DNA from: Cristatella mucedo
Taxonomy: Eukaryota; Bryozoa; Phylactolaemata; Cristatellidae
NCBI GenBank assembly: GCA_009760855.2
Contig: WPIO01000005.1
Span: forward strand, 9,501,501-9,565,500
Length of the DNA: 64,000 bases
Direction: 5' to 3'
This document shows, piece after piece, positions 56,194 through 64,000 of this stretch (position 1 is the stretch's first letter; every line of letters starts with the position of its first letter). The notes below the pieces were generated by a model. The model saw only the letters and a program-made list of their open reading frames with translations, was not told the DNA's origin and did not search any database. The position numbers were made by a program, and so were the translations under genes.

Positions 56194-56493
56194 TGCAAGC
56201 TTATAGCAGCTAACATTCAGCCAAACAACTTGCTGATCTACGCCCTCTTCCGTAAGGGCAAGGTGCACCGCATACCCTCGCGCTGCCAGGATGCACGAGT
56301 CGCTTGTCGAAGGGGCCATCCTGCTCACATCTCTGCCAGGAGCAGATGGCATCGGCATCCTTACTGCTTTGCGTCCGGCTGCATTCGTAAAGCACGGGAA
56401 ACTTCTTCTCTGTACATAGGATCCATCCGCGTCACCATAATAGCTCACATCACACAAACCGATCGTAGCGACAAGGGTGGCTAAAGCAAGCAT
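56194..56493 (-). CDS. Candidate signal-peptide exon of a secreted protein
   Basis: The minus-strand ATG at 56493 opens MLALATLVATIGLCDVS, a convincing signal peptide, and stays open for exactly 100 codons to a perfect donor (GCA/GTAAGT) in phase 0. A TATATCTCC word lies about 60 bases upstream. A second, overlapping frame (56431-56210, stop TAG) is strikingly Cys-rich: its last seven Cys are spaced C-x12-C-x4-C-x18-C-x3-C-x10-C-x3-C, like a disulphide-rich secreted peptide. A 50-nt intron with a weak GTTTGT donor and a TATGTACAG acceptor would join the signal peptide to that frame. I cannot tell which reading is used. No family recognised. Confidence 0.35.
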
Positions 56494-56559
56494 AGCAGCC
56501 ACGCCTTTCCCTTACCGAAATAGACTTGCCGTCCGTCGGACTGTCGCAAAAGGAGATAT

Positions 56560-57082
56560 ATGCATTTTTGACATTCTGTTTTTAACTTACGTAGCACCCA
56601 ACTTGCAGGACTTCTTGCCAGTAGAGTACAAACGTTTACAGCAGGTGCAAAACTCTGCTGTGACATTTGCCTGTCAAGATCTTCATCAATTCCTCATTAC
56701 CTATTTCCAATGAACTCCTCTCTCCCAAGTCTTCCAACATCTCAATGCCCAACTTCAAGCCTCCCAGACACTACCTAGCTTATCTCGAAGTTAATCAACC
56801 AGGCTAGGCAGACTGCTCATGCTTTAGACCCCATTTTCACTTGTCCCTTTTCTGAGGTGCATAGATTTTGCTTCTGCAACGTGTAGCTAACATATCAACT
56901 GTGTCCAAAACCCAGGTATCGTCCTAGAGCCTTCTGAAAGGGCTATCTTAAAGTCACCTATTAGGAAACCACCACTAGACCAGCACTACATGAGCCTCTC
57001 TTCTCCCGCTACCTAACAAAAAGACACACGAGTGACTAGTGCCAGACCAGCTAAACTGTTGCATCAAAACTCCAAGCTAAAA
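56560..57082 (+). repeat. Decayed LINE (L2/LINE-B-like) fragment
   Basis: KRLQQVQNSAVTFACQDL is the QNSAARLV region of L2. The text further on is badly decayed, and the stretch near 57045 (ACCAGCTAAACTG) resembles LINE-B at 14205. Probably two old fragments joined. Confidence 0.5.
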
Positions 57083-57216
57083 ATACTAGCTGATTTAACA
57101 GCCTCATTTGAATAGCAATAGAAGAGCCTTAACGGCTATCTGCCCACAACAGGATTTGAACCCACGACCTCAGTCTTGAAGAGCGAGCACCTTACCTCCT
57201 GGGCTAAACCAACCAA
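57083..57216 (-). repeat. SINE-A (minus)
   Basis: It begins CTAGCTGATTTAACAGCC, contains AGCCTTAACGGCT and the B box (GGATTTGAACCC on the plus strand), and ends with the A-box region GGGCTAAACCAACC. The tRNA-like head is well kept here. Confidence 0.75.
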
Positions 57217-57458
57217 GTCAGATCTAGTCTTGTGTTGGAGCTCACCAATCCACAGATTCGTCACTGCCAAGAGTGTATACCGACCTCCGAAATAGAGTCA
57301 CGCTGCAAGTCGTGGTGGATCTTTCAGCAGCATTTCATACTAACGATCTCCGAGTAATTCTTGAGAGCACTCATCTCGCCTGGCAACACAAGTACTGCAC
57401 TACAGTGTTCAAGGTCCGATCCCAGAAGAGATTCAGCTGCATCGATGTCAACAATCAT
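57217..57458 (+). repeat. LINE-B-like RT fragment
   Basis: The frame reads LQVVVDLSAAFHTNDLRVI, the catalytic LDLSAAFDTIDH block of L2-type reverse transcriptases with the second Asp position changed. It continues the LINE interrupted by the SINE-A at 57083. Confidence 0.6.
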
Positions 57459-57612
57459 GACGTAGCCCAGAAGGTAAGGTGCTCGCTCTTCACGACCGAG
57501 GTCACTGGTTAGAATCCTGCAGTAAAAGGTCCTTTACTGCTAACTGCAGGGGGTGGTGATAGAAGTGTAAGGCTCTTCTGCTGCTATACAAGTGAGGCTT
57601 TTAAATCAGCCA
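57459..57612 (+). repeat. SINE-A (plus)
   Basis: GTAGCCCAGAAGGTAAGGTG (A box), GGTTAGAATCC (B box with changes), GGGGGTGGTGATAG body, GTAAGGCTC and a TTTTAAATCAGCC end. It lies 240 bp from an inverted copy. Confidence 0.72.
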
Positions 57613-58068
57613 ATACCATTAAATAGAATGTAAGTCAAACGGGAAGCTTAAAAAACTACAAGGTACGCTGGGGATAAGTGCTTGGGAGTTTCTTTTTTTT
57701 ATTTCACCAATTCAATCACAGAAAACAATCTAGGTTTTAGTTTTTGTACAGGTGAAGCGCTGATTTAACGGTGCTTTGATGCCTCCCTTTGAGCTCTCTT
57801 CACAGCTGTACTTTTGCTTTGATCCACCCTACTTTCTAGTATTTCGAACTGACTTAACTCCCTTGCAGTACGAACTGCATTGAGAGCCTTTTCTATCGGA
57901 CGGCAGTATGCTGTCTCAAATTTATGAGGATATAACCAACTTAGCTGCTTGGAAAAACCCATTGTTACTCAGAAATTTGAAAGATCTAACCTTAAAATAG
58001 GCACGGCCAGCATATCTCACGCGGTACCTGCACGACATCTGGGTGTCCTTTTTTCAATAAATAATGAA
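57613..58068. other. Unassigned, with a LINE-B-like word
   Basis: The stretch at 57960-58060 (AAATTTGAAAGATCTAACC... CATCTGGGTGTCC) resembles LINE-B at 18385-18460, so decayed LINE continues here. The minus frame at 57765-57962 has no support. Confidence 0.4.
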
Positions 58069-58225
58069 TGCTAGCTGATTTAACAGCCTTATTATATATA
58101 AAGGCAGAAGAGCGTTTACGGGTATTACCACCACTTGCAGTGGTCTATAGAGGATCGACCACTGCAGGAATTAAATCTGCGACCCAGTTCTTTAAGAGCG
58201 AGCACCTTACCCTAGGGGGCAAGGT
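58069..58225 (-). repeat. SINE-A (minus), diverged
   Basis: It opens GCTAGCTGATTTAACAGCC and has ACCACTTGCAGTGGTC (body) and GAGCGAGCACCTTACCC (A-box region). The B box is eroded. Confidence 0.65.
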
Positions 58226-58487
58226 ACCTTTCTCTAGAGCAGCACCATCAGCTCCACACCTGATCGCGTCTGATCGCGTTCAGCTACGTAACGTTGCATA
58301 AATTCAAGCATGGATAAAATGGGATACCACATGCATGTTGGCTCATGCATTTGTGACTTTAGTATCGATTTCTATAACTCGATACTTGCAGTCGCCTTGC
58401 CGTTGCGTTCAGGCGCTAGCCGTTATTGCAAAGATCGGCTTCGAGGAGTGTTTGCCATGAAAGTCGCAGTTGCCAAACTACATTATT
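58226..58487. other. Short unassigned spacer with L2-like words
   Basis: GCTCATGCATTTGTGAC near 58340 resembles the L2 HAFVTS region, so this may be a very decayed plus-strand L2. Confidence 0.4.
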
Positions 58488-59830
58488 AATATTAATATAT
58501 ATAATGCACTTGATAAAGCGCCCTCAGAGAACTCTTTCTAGGCGCTTTACATTTGCTGCAAATGGAGACGCGTTTGAATCGTGATTAATATCTTGCTTGA
58601 AAAACAAACAAAATGAATAAAATGTGGTTAGGGGTGACATGCACAGGGTCAGCATGCAAATGTGGTTAGTGGCAGCATGCACAGTGTCAGCACGCATAAT
58701 TACATGAAGGAAGAACCACACGGACCCACTAAATGCTGTCCTAAATAGGTGTGTTTTTTAAGTTCTTTTGAAATTTGGTCTAGTCAGTGGATGTTCTGAC
58801 GCAAGTCGGGAGGGAGTTCCAGGCTTTGGGAGCATACGAACTAAATGCATGGTCTCCAAAGGATTTAAGGTTTGTACAAGGTAGTGGTAAACTGTTGGAT
58901 TCCGAAAAGCGGGTGGTACGATGCTTGGCCTGGTTGGGGAGTAGATCTGAGAGATAGGCTGGAGCCAAAGAATGAAGTGACCTAAAAGTGAGCGACGAAA
59001 CTTTGAATTCGATCCGTTGCACGACTGGTAGCCAGTGCAGGTCGGCGAGAAGTAGTGTGATGTGTGGCAACTGCGACGTTCACGACAGGTAAGCCTAGCT
59101 ACAGAGTTTTTCACCAGCTGTAATCGCCTGATTGCCCCTGCCGGTAGGCCAGTAAGCAGCGACTTACAGAAATCAAGTCGGGATGTCACAAATGCATGGA
59201 CCAATTTAGATGTGGTATCCTTATCTAAACAAACCCGAATTTAGCAATGTTATGAAGCTGAAAGTAGGCAGACTTGACTGTGGAGCTGATGTGATCGTCT
59301 AACGAGAGGTCACTTTGGACCATGATGTAGTTTGTTCGCACAGCAGAGAGCCAGCCGATGCCCAACACCGACAGCTTATTACCACGCAGGGAGCCGAAAA
59401 GCGAACGGCTCCCCTCGGCCCCTACTCTCGCTCGACTCCTCTACTCGACCCTGGCTGTCCTTTGGCCAAACCCGATGGTGAATCCACCATCCGTTCACCA
59501 GCAGGTTATCGGCCTGTGTCAACGCCTCATTAGAAGCTGACCACAGCTGTGCACAGGCCCCTCTCGGGATGCTCCCACCAGCTGTTGAGGAAAGGAACGG
59601 TACCAGACCGCATGCAATCGAACTACACATGACACCTAGATTTCGAGTTGATTCAACAGGAGATGTGCTGGCAGAGCTAATTTTGAGTGTCAGCCTTTCG
59701 AATTTCTGAATCACATTGGGTTTGCCCATAACTAGTAAGTTAGTTTTGTCATTGTTTAGTTTTAGAAAATTTGCTGCCATCCATGTGCGGATGTCATCAA
59801 TACATGCAGCACGTGAGTTTAGAAAAATAC
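58488..59830 (-). repeat. L2 LINE, interrupted by a solo LTR
   Basis: The minus strand runs from the hairpin and tail (58510) through AWNSLPTCV, RTNLKSFGD, HSLAPAYLSDLLP, LHWLPV and LVHAFVTSRLDFCKSLL to 59325. It resumes at 59628 with LNNDKTNLLVMGKPNV. Long, mildly mutated frames survive (for example 58758-59204), so it is one of the younger copies. Confidence 0.9.
59326..59627 (-). mobile_element. Solo LTR of the gypsy family, with 5-bp target duplication
   Basis: 302 bp with TGTAGTT...AACTACA ends, flanked by CATGA at 59321-59325 and 59628-59632. Read on the minus strand it aligns with the LTRs at 24378 and 28012, with the GGTACC-type start region and the ACAGCTGTG word, and it has only one copy of the 36-bp unit. 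Solo LTRs come from recombination between the two LTRs of a full element. Confidence 0.93.
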
Positions 59831-59847
59831 ATTTCCAAACTAATTCT

Positions 59848-60290
59848 CACCAACCTGCACTGGACTCTCCATAAAGCAGTCTGTTGACTTCAAGGCTTTG
59901 TCATTCAATTTTAGGTTCCTTAATTCAATTGATCTGGCTGGCTATATGAATACTTCTTCATAATAATTCCGCAGTATCGTCCGCTTATTCTAGTCTTTTG
60001 GCTGTTCCTTTAACAAAACCTGATACTGAGACTGGAGACTGAGCCGTTCCCATATTTTCATTGCTCCAAAGCCTAGAATCTAACCCAGACTGATATTTCA
60101 GCATCCAATGGCTTTCTCACTCTTAAAAAAGCAATAGTCTAATGTACCTCACAAGCCGTTGCTACGTCCGAATAAATTTTCCTTAACTAGCACAAGCTTG
60201 CTGAAATTATGCATTCTACCGATAAACAAATGGCATGCTTTCTGTCAACACATAAACTGAATAGAAAGGTATTAAGCTCTTTTACGGTGT
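59848..60290 (+). repeat. Old L2 3' end, strongly decayed
   Basis: CAACCTGCACTGGACTC (LHWL region), then GTTGACTTCAAGGCTTTGTC, and near the end ACTGAATAGAAAGGTATTAAG recall L2 in the right order. Confidence 0.5.
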
Positions 60291-60347
60291 TATATATATA
60301 TGTATATATAAATATGTGTGTGTGTGTGCGCGCGCGTACTCGCGCAC
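60290..60347. repeat. TA/TG/CG microsatellite
   Basis: A (TA)n tract grades into (TG)n and then (CG)n-rich alternating purine-pyrimidine sequence. Such DNA tends towards Z-form. Confidence 0.85.
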
Positions 60348-61464
60348 GCGCGTCAGTGCATATCAAAAGAAAATTATAAGTACTGCTATTACTCTTCTTT
60401 CTTTAGGCAGCCCTCAAGATCCCATCCAAAGTTCTTGAACAATGAACTCTGACGACGCATGTACGGACGATAGTGGAGCGTTTCGTCTGCTGCATTTCGT
60501 CACACCTCACTGGCTACTATGTGCCTGGACCAGGCTCAACTTCGTTTGGCTCCCTACTTTCGCCTTAGTGCTAGTGATGGTTGTAGCTGATGCCAGAATA
60601 ATAGCATCCCCGGATTAACACAGTCTGAGTACACTAGTTGTGTTAGCAATGAAGATGAACTGCCACTGAACTATGCATAGGTATGTGCATGCTATGCACA
60701 CTCGGAGGAAAATGAAAAGTTTACCGGCCTAGAGGAAAGCTGATCGGAACAGCTGCATCTTTAGCTGAGACGTAAGTGAATCAAGATCGTTGCTGTTGGC
60801 GACCACAGTCGGAAACATTTCCGTGCATACGAGCTGAACGATCGATAGCCAAACGATATCAATTTAGAGCTAGCGAGGGACCGCGAGATGCCTAAATGAT
60901 CAATAGCTTCGTTTGCACAGTGACAGGCGAGCCTCGGAAGATTTAGTCACCTACTTGAGTCGAAAACTTCGTAATATAGATCGGCAAGTGCGAGACGTTC
61001 CCACGGAAGTGCCGCTTGGCAAGATGCAATACTTGAAGACGAGCCACGACCCGAAGCTGCGATGTGCGACGACTCGAGGCTCTTTGAAGGAGCGCCACGT
61101 CGTCGACGGTCGGGCCGCCCCTCGTTGAGAGCCCTGGCTCATCTAGATCACTCCAGCCACGGAATCCTGCAGTCGCTACGAATTATTGACGGCGACTCGG
61201 ACTGGGAAGACCTAGCGATACACCGGCGCACCTCCTCCGCATGCCTCGTTCTCTAGGGGGCCATTTAACTACAGTCGTATACACGGTCGAACGAAACCGG
61301 TCGTACAGTAACGTCGTCCTAGACGGGCCTGCCCCATTGACGGTCGGTCAATGGCGATGTTTTCTCTGGATCCACTTAAGCCGCCCTTTAGAGGAGGAGG
61401 AGAGTCGCAGTGCTTTGGCGCTTCCTGCTTCCCGAATGGCTCTAGTCAGAAGGCTCAAAGGTTG
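60348..61464. other. No gene resolved
   Basis: Single-copy-looking and CpG-richer from 60900. The plus frame at 60913-61128 (DLVTYLSRKLRNIDRQ...) is protein-like but short and not assignable. Confidence 0.35.
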
Positions 61465-61945
61465 GAAGGTCGCACACCAGTCTTTCCATACTCCCTATCA
61501 AGCAGTGTATCGACTTCGAGGCCACGTCTCCCTCGTCCCTTCACTCTCTGTCTCCAGCCTCCCTATCGCAACTTCTTCCCAATCAGGCTGGGCATCGTAC
61601 CACTCGCTCTTCTGACTCAAACCCATTAGCTATACCTCGAGCCAATTTAAAATCCTTCGGAGATCGTCTCTTTGGTTCGTACGCCCGCAAAGGCAGGGGC
61701 TCACTCCTGACTCACGTCATGACATCCCCTGATTTAACGACATTTAAAAAGAAGCTTAACAAGCACTCGTTCCTTACTCATTTGAGAGGCTCTTGCGATG
61801 TGTCCTTGTGTGCTTTGCGTGCTGACTGTGCATGTTACCACTAACGATACGATAATGTTTCTTTTACAACATATATAAAGTGTCGAGATAGACAATAAGT
61901 TCTCTGAGGGCGCTATGCAAATGTACTATCACTTTTATATTTCTA
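61465..61945 (+). repeat. L2 LINE 3' end, diverged
   Basis: CACACCAGTCTTTCCATACT to PHYSLFLTQ-like text, then FGDRLFGSYARKGRGS, FKKKLNKHS and the 3' non-coding part, ending in the GTGTCGAGATAGACAATAAG hairpin and a short tail. It is CpG-rich compared with other L2 copies. Confidence 0.7.
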
Positions 61946-63089
61946 AGGATGAAACAATATTGGTTACATTAAGCTTTTGATTGGCAGGCTGTTATAACAA
62001 GGGCTTTCAGGTACCTCTGTACTCTGTACGAGTCTACGAAGGGAGCATCGATTATGGTTCGCCGCTGAGCTCAACCCTCCCAGCGGCCGCTTTAAAGTAG
62101 AAGCTGGTCCAACTTGGACATACGGAGCATCTACCAGTACATGCACAAGTGATCCATTCGGTCTAGGCTCCACCCCGGCCAGCCTAGGCCTGTGGGTGTG
62201 CCCCCAGCAGGTGGTGTTGATTGGCCCGAATTATACTGGACAGTGGATCTTTCAGTCCTCTTGAGCGGCTGCTGCCCTCCACGTTCGACCAATCAGGCTC
62301 GAGCGAGCCGCGAGAGCTCATCGGTCAAGGTCATCTTACACTGGGCCACACCGGAAGCGGCTGCTGCTAGGAAACGCGGGCTGCGACAGATCCTTGAATC
62401 AGCCGACCACGCCCTCTTCGCCTAACGCCTGGCGCCAACACAGCTCGAGCGGCGAAAGTCGGTCGCGAAGGCGCTGCGTCGTCGTCTTGGCAGCGTCTGT
62501 TAGCGGTAGCGACATGTCCGTCTGCTAGCCGAGGTTGGATGACGTGCATGCTACTCGTCCGTAGACATTCAGGCAGGCGAGTGCCTGTCGGCTACGACCG
62601 CGGTGTTACCCCCATCCCCTGAGGGCCCCCCCCCGATTATTCACTCTCCCCGATCGTAGCGGGTAACGGCGGACGGCCAGAGTTATTACGCTAACGTTTC
62701 TCAAATAACACTCGAACAGATAAGGCCGCGCACGGCAGGCGCGGCTTGCGACGACGGGCTGGCGAAACGAGTCACGTCGGCGTAAGATAAGAGACGAGAG
62801 TTTTGCTTAACGGTCTCCTGAGCATTTAGTAATCTCTCGTCGTCGGTGTCAGCCGGTGCTATACTAGTGCCCTACGACCGTTGATAGTCGACGATCCGCA
62901 CTGTATGCCGCTCTCAGGGCGATATAGACTGCTGACCCAATGCACCTTACCCCGACCAACAAACGCATCAAGACGAGACACTGTTTCAGTAGACGACTAG
63001 ACGACTGCTTCGCGAACGTTCATTGACAGAGTGGGGAAGTACCGGCGGTGGCCTGCTGGAGGGCGTCGGCTCTTCCGGACCCGCAGTCT
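61946..63089. other. No gene resolved; CpG-rich
   Basis: CpG-rich, with a C run at 62626-62635. Antisense open frames are short and Arg-rich. The part from about 63020 may already belong to Repeat C because it shares words with 52320-52380. Confidence 0.35.
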
Positions 63090-64000
63090 TTGCGACGAGG
63101 CCTCGTACCTCGTTCCTCGCTACGATTGGCATGACGCTAGGTTCGCGACCGCTTCGTGGTTCAGTCGTCGCTTACTAGCATGGCTACCTGGATCCAGTCG
63201 ACAGTCGCACCTTAAAGATACGCTATCAGGATCTTGGGAAGAACGTCCGAGTTCCAAGAATGCAGGAGGTGGTTGAGAGGTGCTTATTGCAGCGAGCGAG
63301 CGCCATCGGCACAGCAGGCGGCGATCAGGTCGTGCCGACGGTGCAATAAAACCGACGAGCTCGAAAGAAAAAATGACTGCACTATTTATGAGCGACACCG
63401 GACGAGCGAAGGTTGCTAGCTCGCAAGAGTGCATGTAATTAACCTTGCACTTCGTGCGAGCACTTTGCCGACAACATTATCTTCTTTTTCCAGCGTAGCT
63501 GATATGGACAGGCGGATCGAGTACCGCCGCGCTGCAACCACAGCAGCAGCGGCAGCAGCAGCTTGCACGCTCCCAGCTGCGCGGTGAGGCCGTCGCGTTG
63601 GCTTGCCTCCGCCCGCGCGCTGCAGCTCCAGTCAGCCTAGATAGCTCACCGGAGTCGCCGCCGCTTCGGTTCGCGAGATAATGTAAGGATCTTTTCTTTG
63701 CTTGCGAACTCTCCAAATGCCAGCCAGTCTCGCTGCCGCATAAGTGCTCATAAAGGCCGCGAAGACCAGTTCGCGAACGCGTGTGCAGTGAATTTCGGCG
63801 AGCCTGGATTGAATTAGGTAAAACCGCGATTGAAACGTGAAACTCGGCGTGCGTGCCCGCCCGAGCGATGGCGTGCAGTAATTATGAGCTGACGCTCGGA
63901 GCGGCAGCCACCGATTGGCTCCGTCGCGATCGGGTATCAATGCTCGAGGAGTGATCTAAACTGGCGAGCGGGGCGGAATCCCCCCTTTATAAACCAAGCG
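63090..64000 (+). repeat. Repeat C, copy 2 (cut by window end)
   Basis: It matches 53945-54835 throughout and is more CpG-rich, so it may be the younger copy. Shared landmarks are TGGATCCAGTCGAC (63190), AATAAAACCGACGAGC (63345), GCGAGCACTTTGCCGACAAC (63456) and ATTGAAACGTGAAACTCGG (63830). A TTTATAAACC word sits at 63985-63994, just before the window end, where a TATA box would suit an LTR-type promoter. Confidence 0.65.

Noticed and set aside
60913-61256. Plus frames starting with DLVTYLSRKL
   Set aside because: YLSRKL recalls the RNase H region of gypsy elements, but nothing else in the frame or nearby fits.
1-64000. CRISPR arrays, rRNA, prokaryotic operons or integrated virus genes
   Set aside because: No regularly spaced direct repeats with unique spacers, no rRNA-like stretches and no viral capsid or replicase genes seen. 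All RT-bearing sequence fits LINE or LTR retrotransposons.

Overview
This 64-kb window looks like nuclear DNA of an animal, probably an invertebrate. The one certain host gene, Dr1/NC2-beta, is split by GT-AG introns. Most of the rest is eukaryotic transposon debris: L2/CR1-type LINEs, tRNA-derived SINEs, Ty3/gypsy-type LTR elements and long microsatellites. CpG-rich blocks alternate with AT-rich, heavily mutated repeats. I see no operons, rRNA or CRISPR, and nothing that fixes the species or phylum.

Layout. 1-900: LINE and SINE fragments. 2121-4052 (minus): intact three-exon Dr1 gene with a CpG-rich upstream region to about 5.1 kb. 6.5-8.4 kb: an L2 LINE carrying a SINE, then a candidate two-exon gene for a small secreted protein. 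8.4-13 kb: CpG-rich, then AT-rich single-copy-looking DNA. 13-20 kb: an L2 fragment and two head-to-tail copies of an older LINE (LINE-B). 20-28.9 kb: one near-full-length L2 (minus) split by two nested insertions, a 1.35-kb solo LTR and a 4.0-kb Ty3/gypsy-type element. 29-36 kb: more L2 and a third LINE-B copy. 36-38.3 kb: CpG-rich DNA with a TATA promoter. 38.77-40.43 kb: an exon with two variant chitin-binding domains and an unrelated 177-codon ORF with a poly(A) signal. 40.6-50 kb: repeats, a second 1.35-kb-type LTR and a decayed ORF. 50-64 kb: L2, SINE, a solo gypsy LTR with target duplication, a candidate signal-peptide exon, and a GC-rich repeat (Repeat C) that runs off the window end.

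Names used here. L2: LINE ending in a short hairpin and (ATT)n. LINE-B: older RT-bearing LINE. SINE-A: tRNA-derived, ending in a TTTAATCAGCTA-like motif. SINE-B: tRNA-derived, with a 3' tail copied from L2. LTR-D: the 1.35-kb solo LTR family. Repeat C: GC-rich 0.9-kb repeat.

The host genes do not form a visible pathway. Dr1 is a nuclear repressor of transcription initiation. The chitin-binding exon and the two signal-peptide candidates point to secreted products. I found no convincing new multi-gene system. The best leads are the variant chitin-binding domain, the signal-peptide candidates, the unrecognised 177-codon ORF, and the SINE-LINE tail sharing with its nested insertions.
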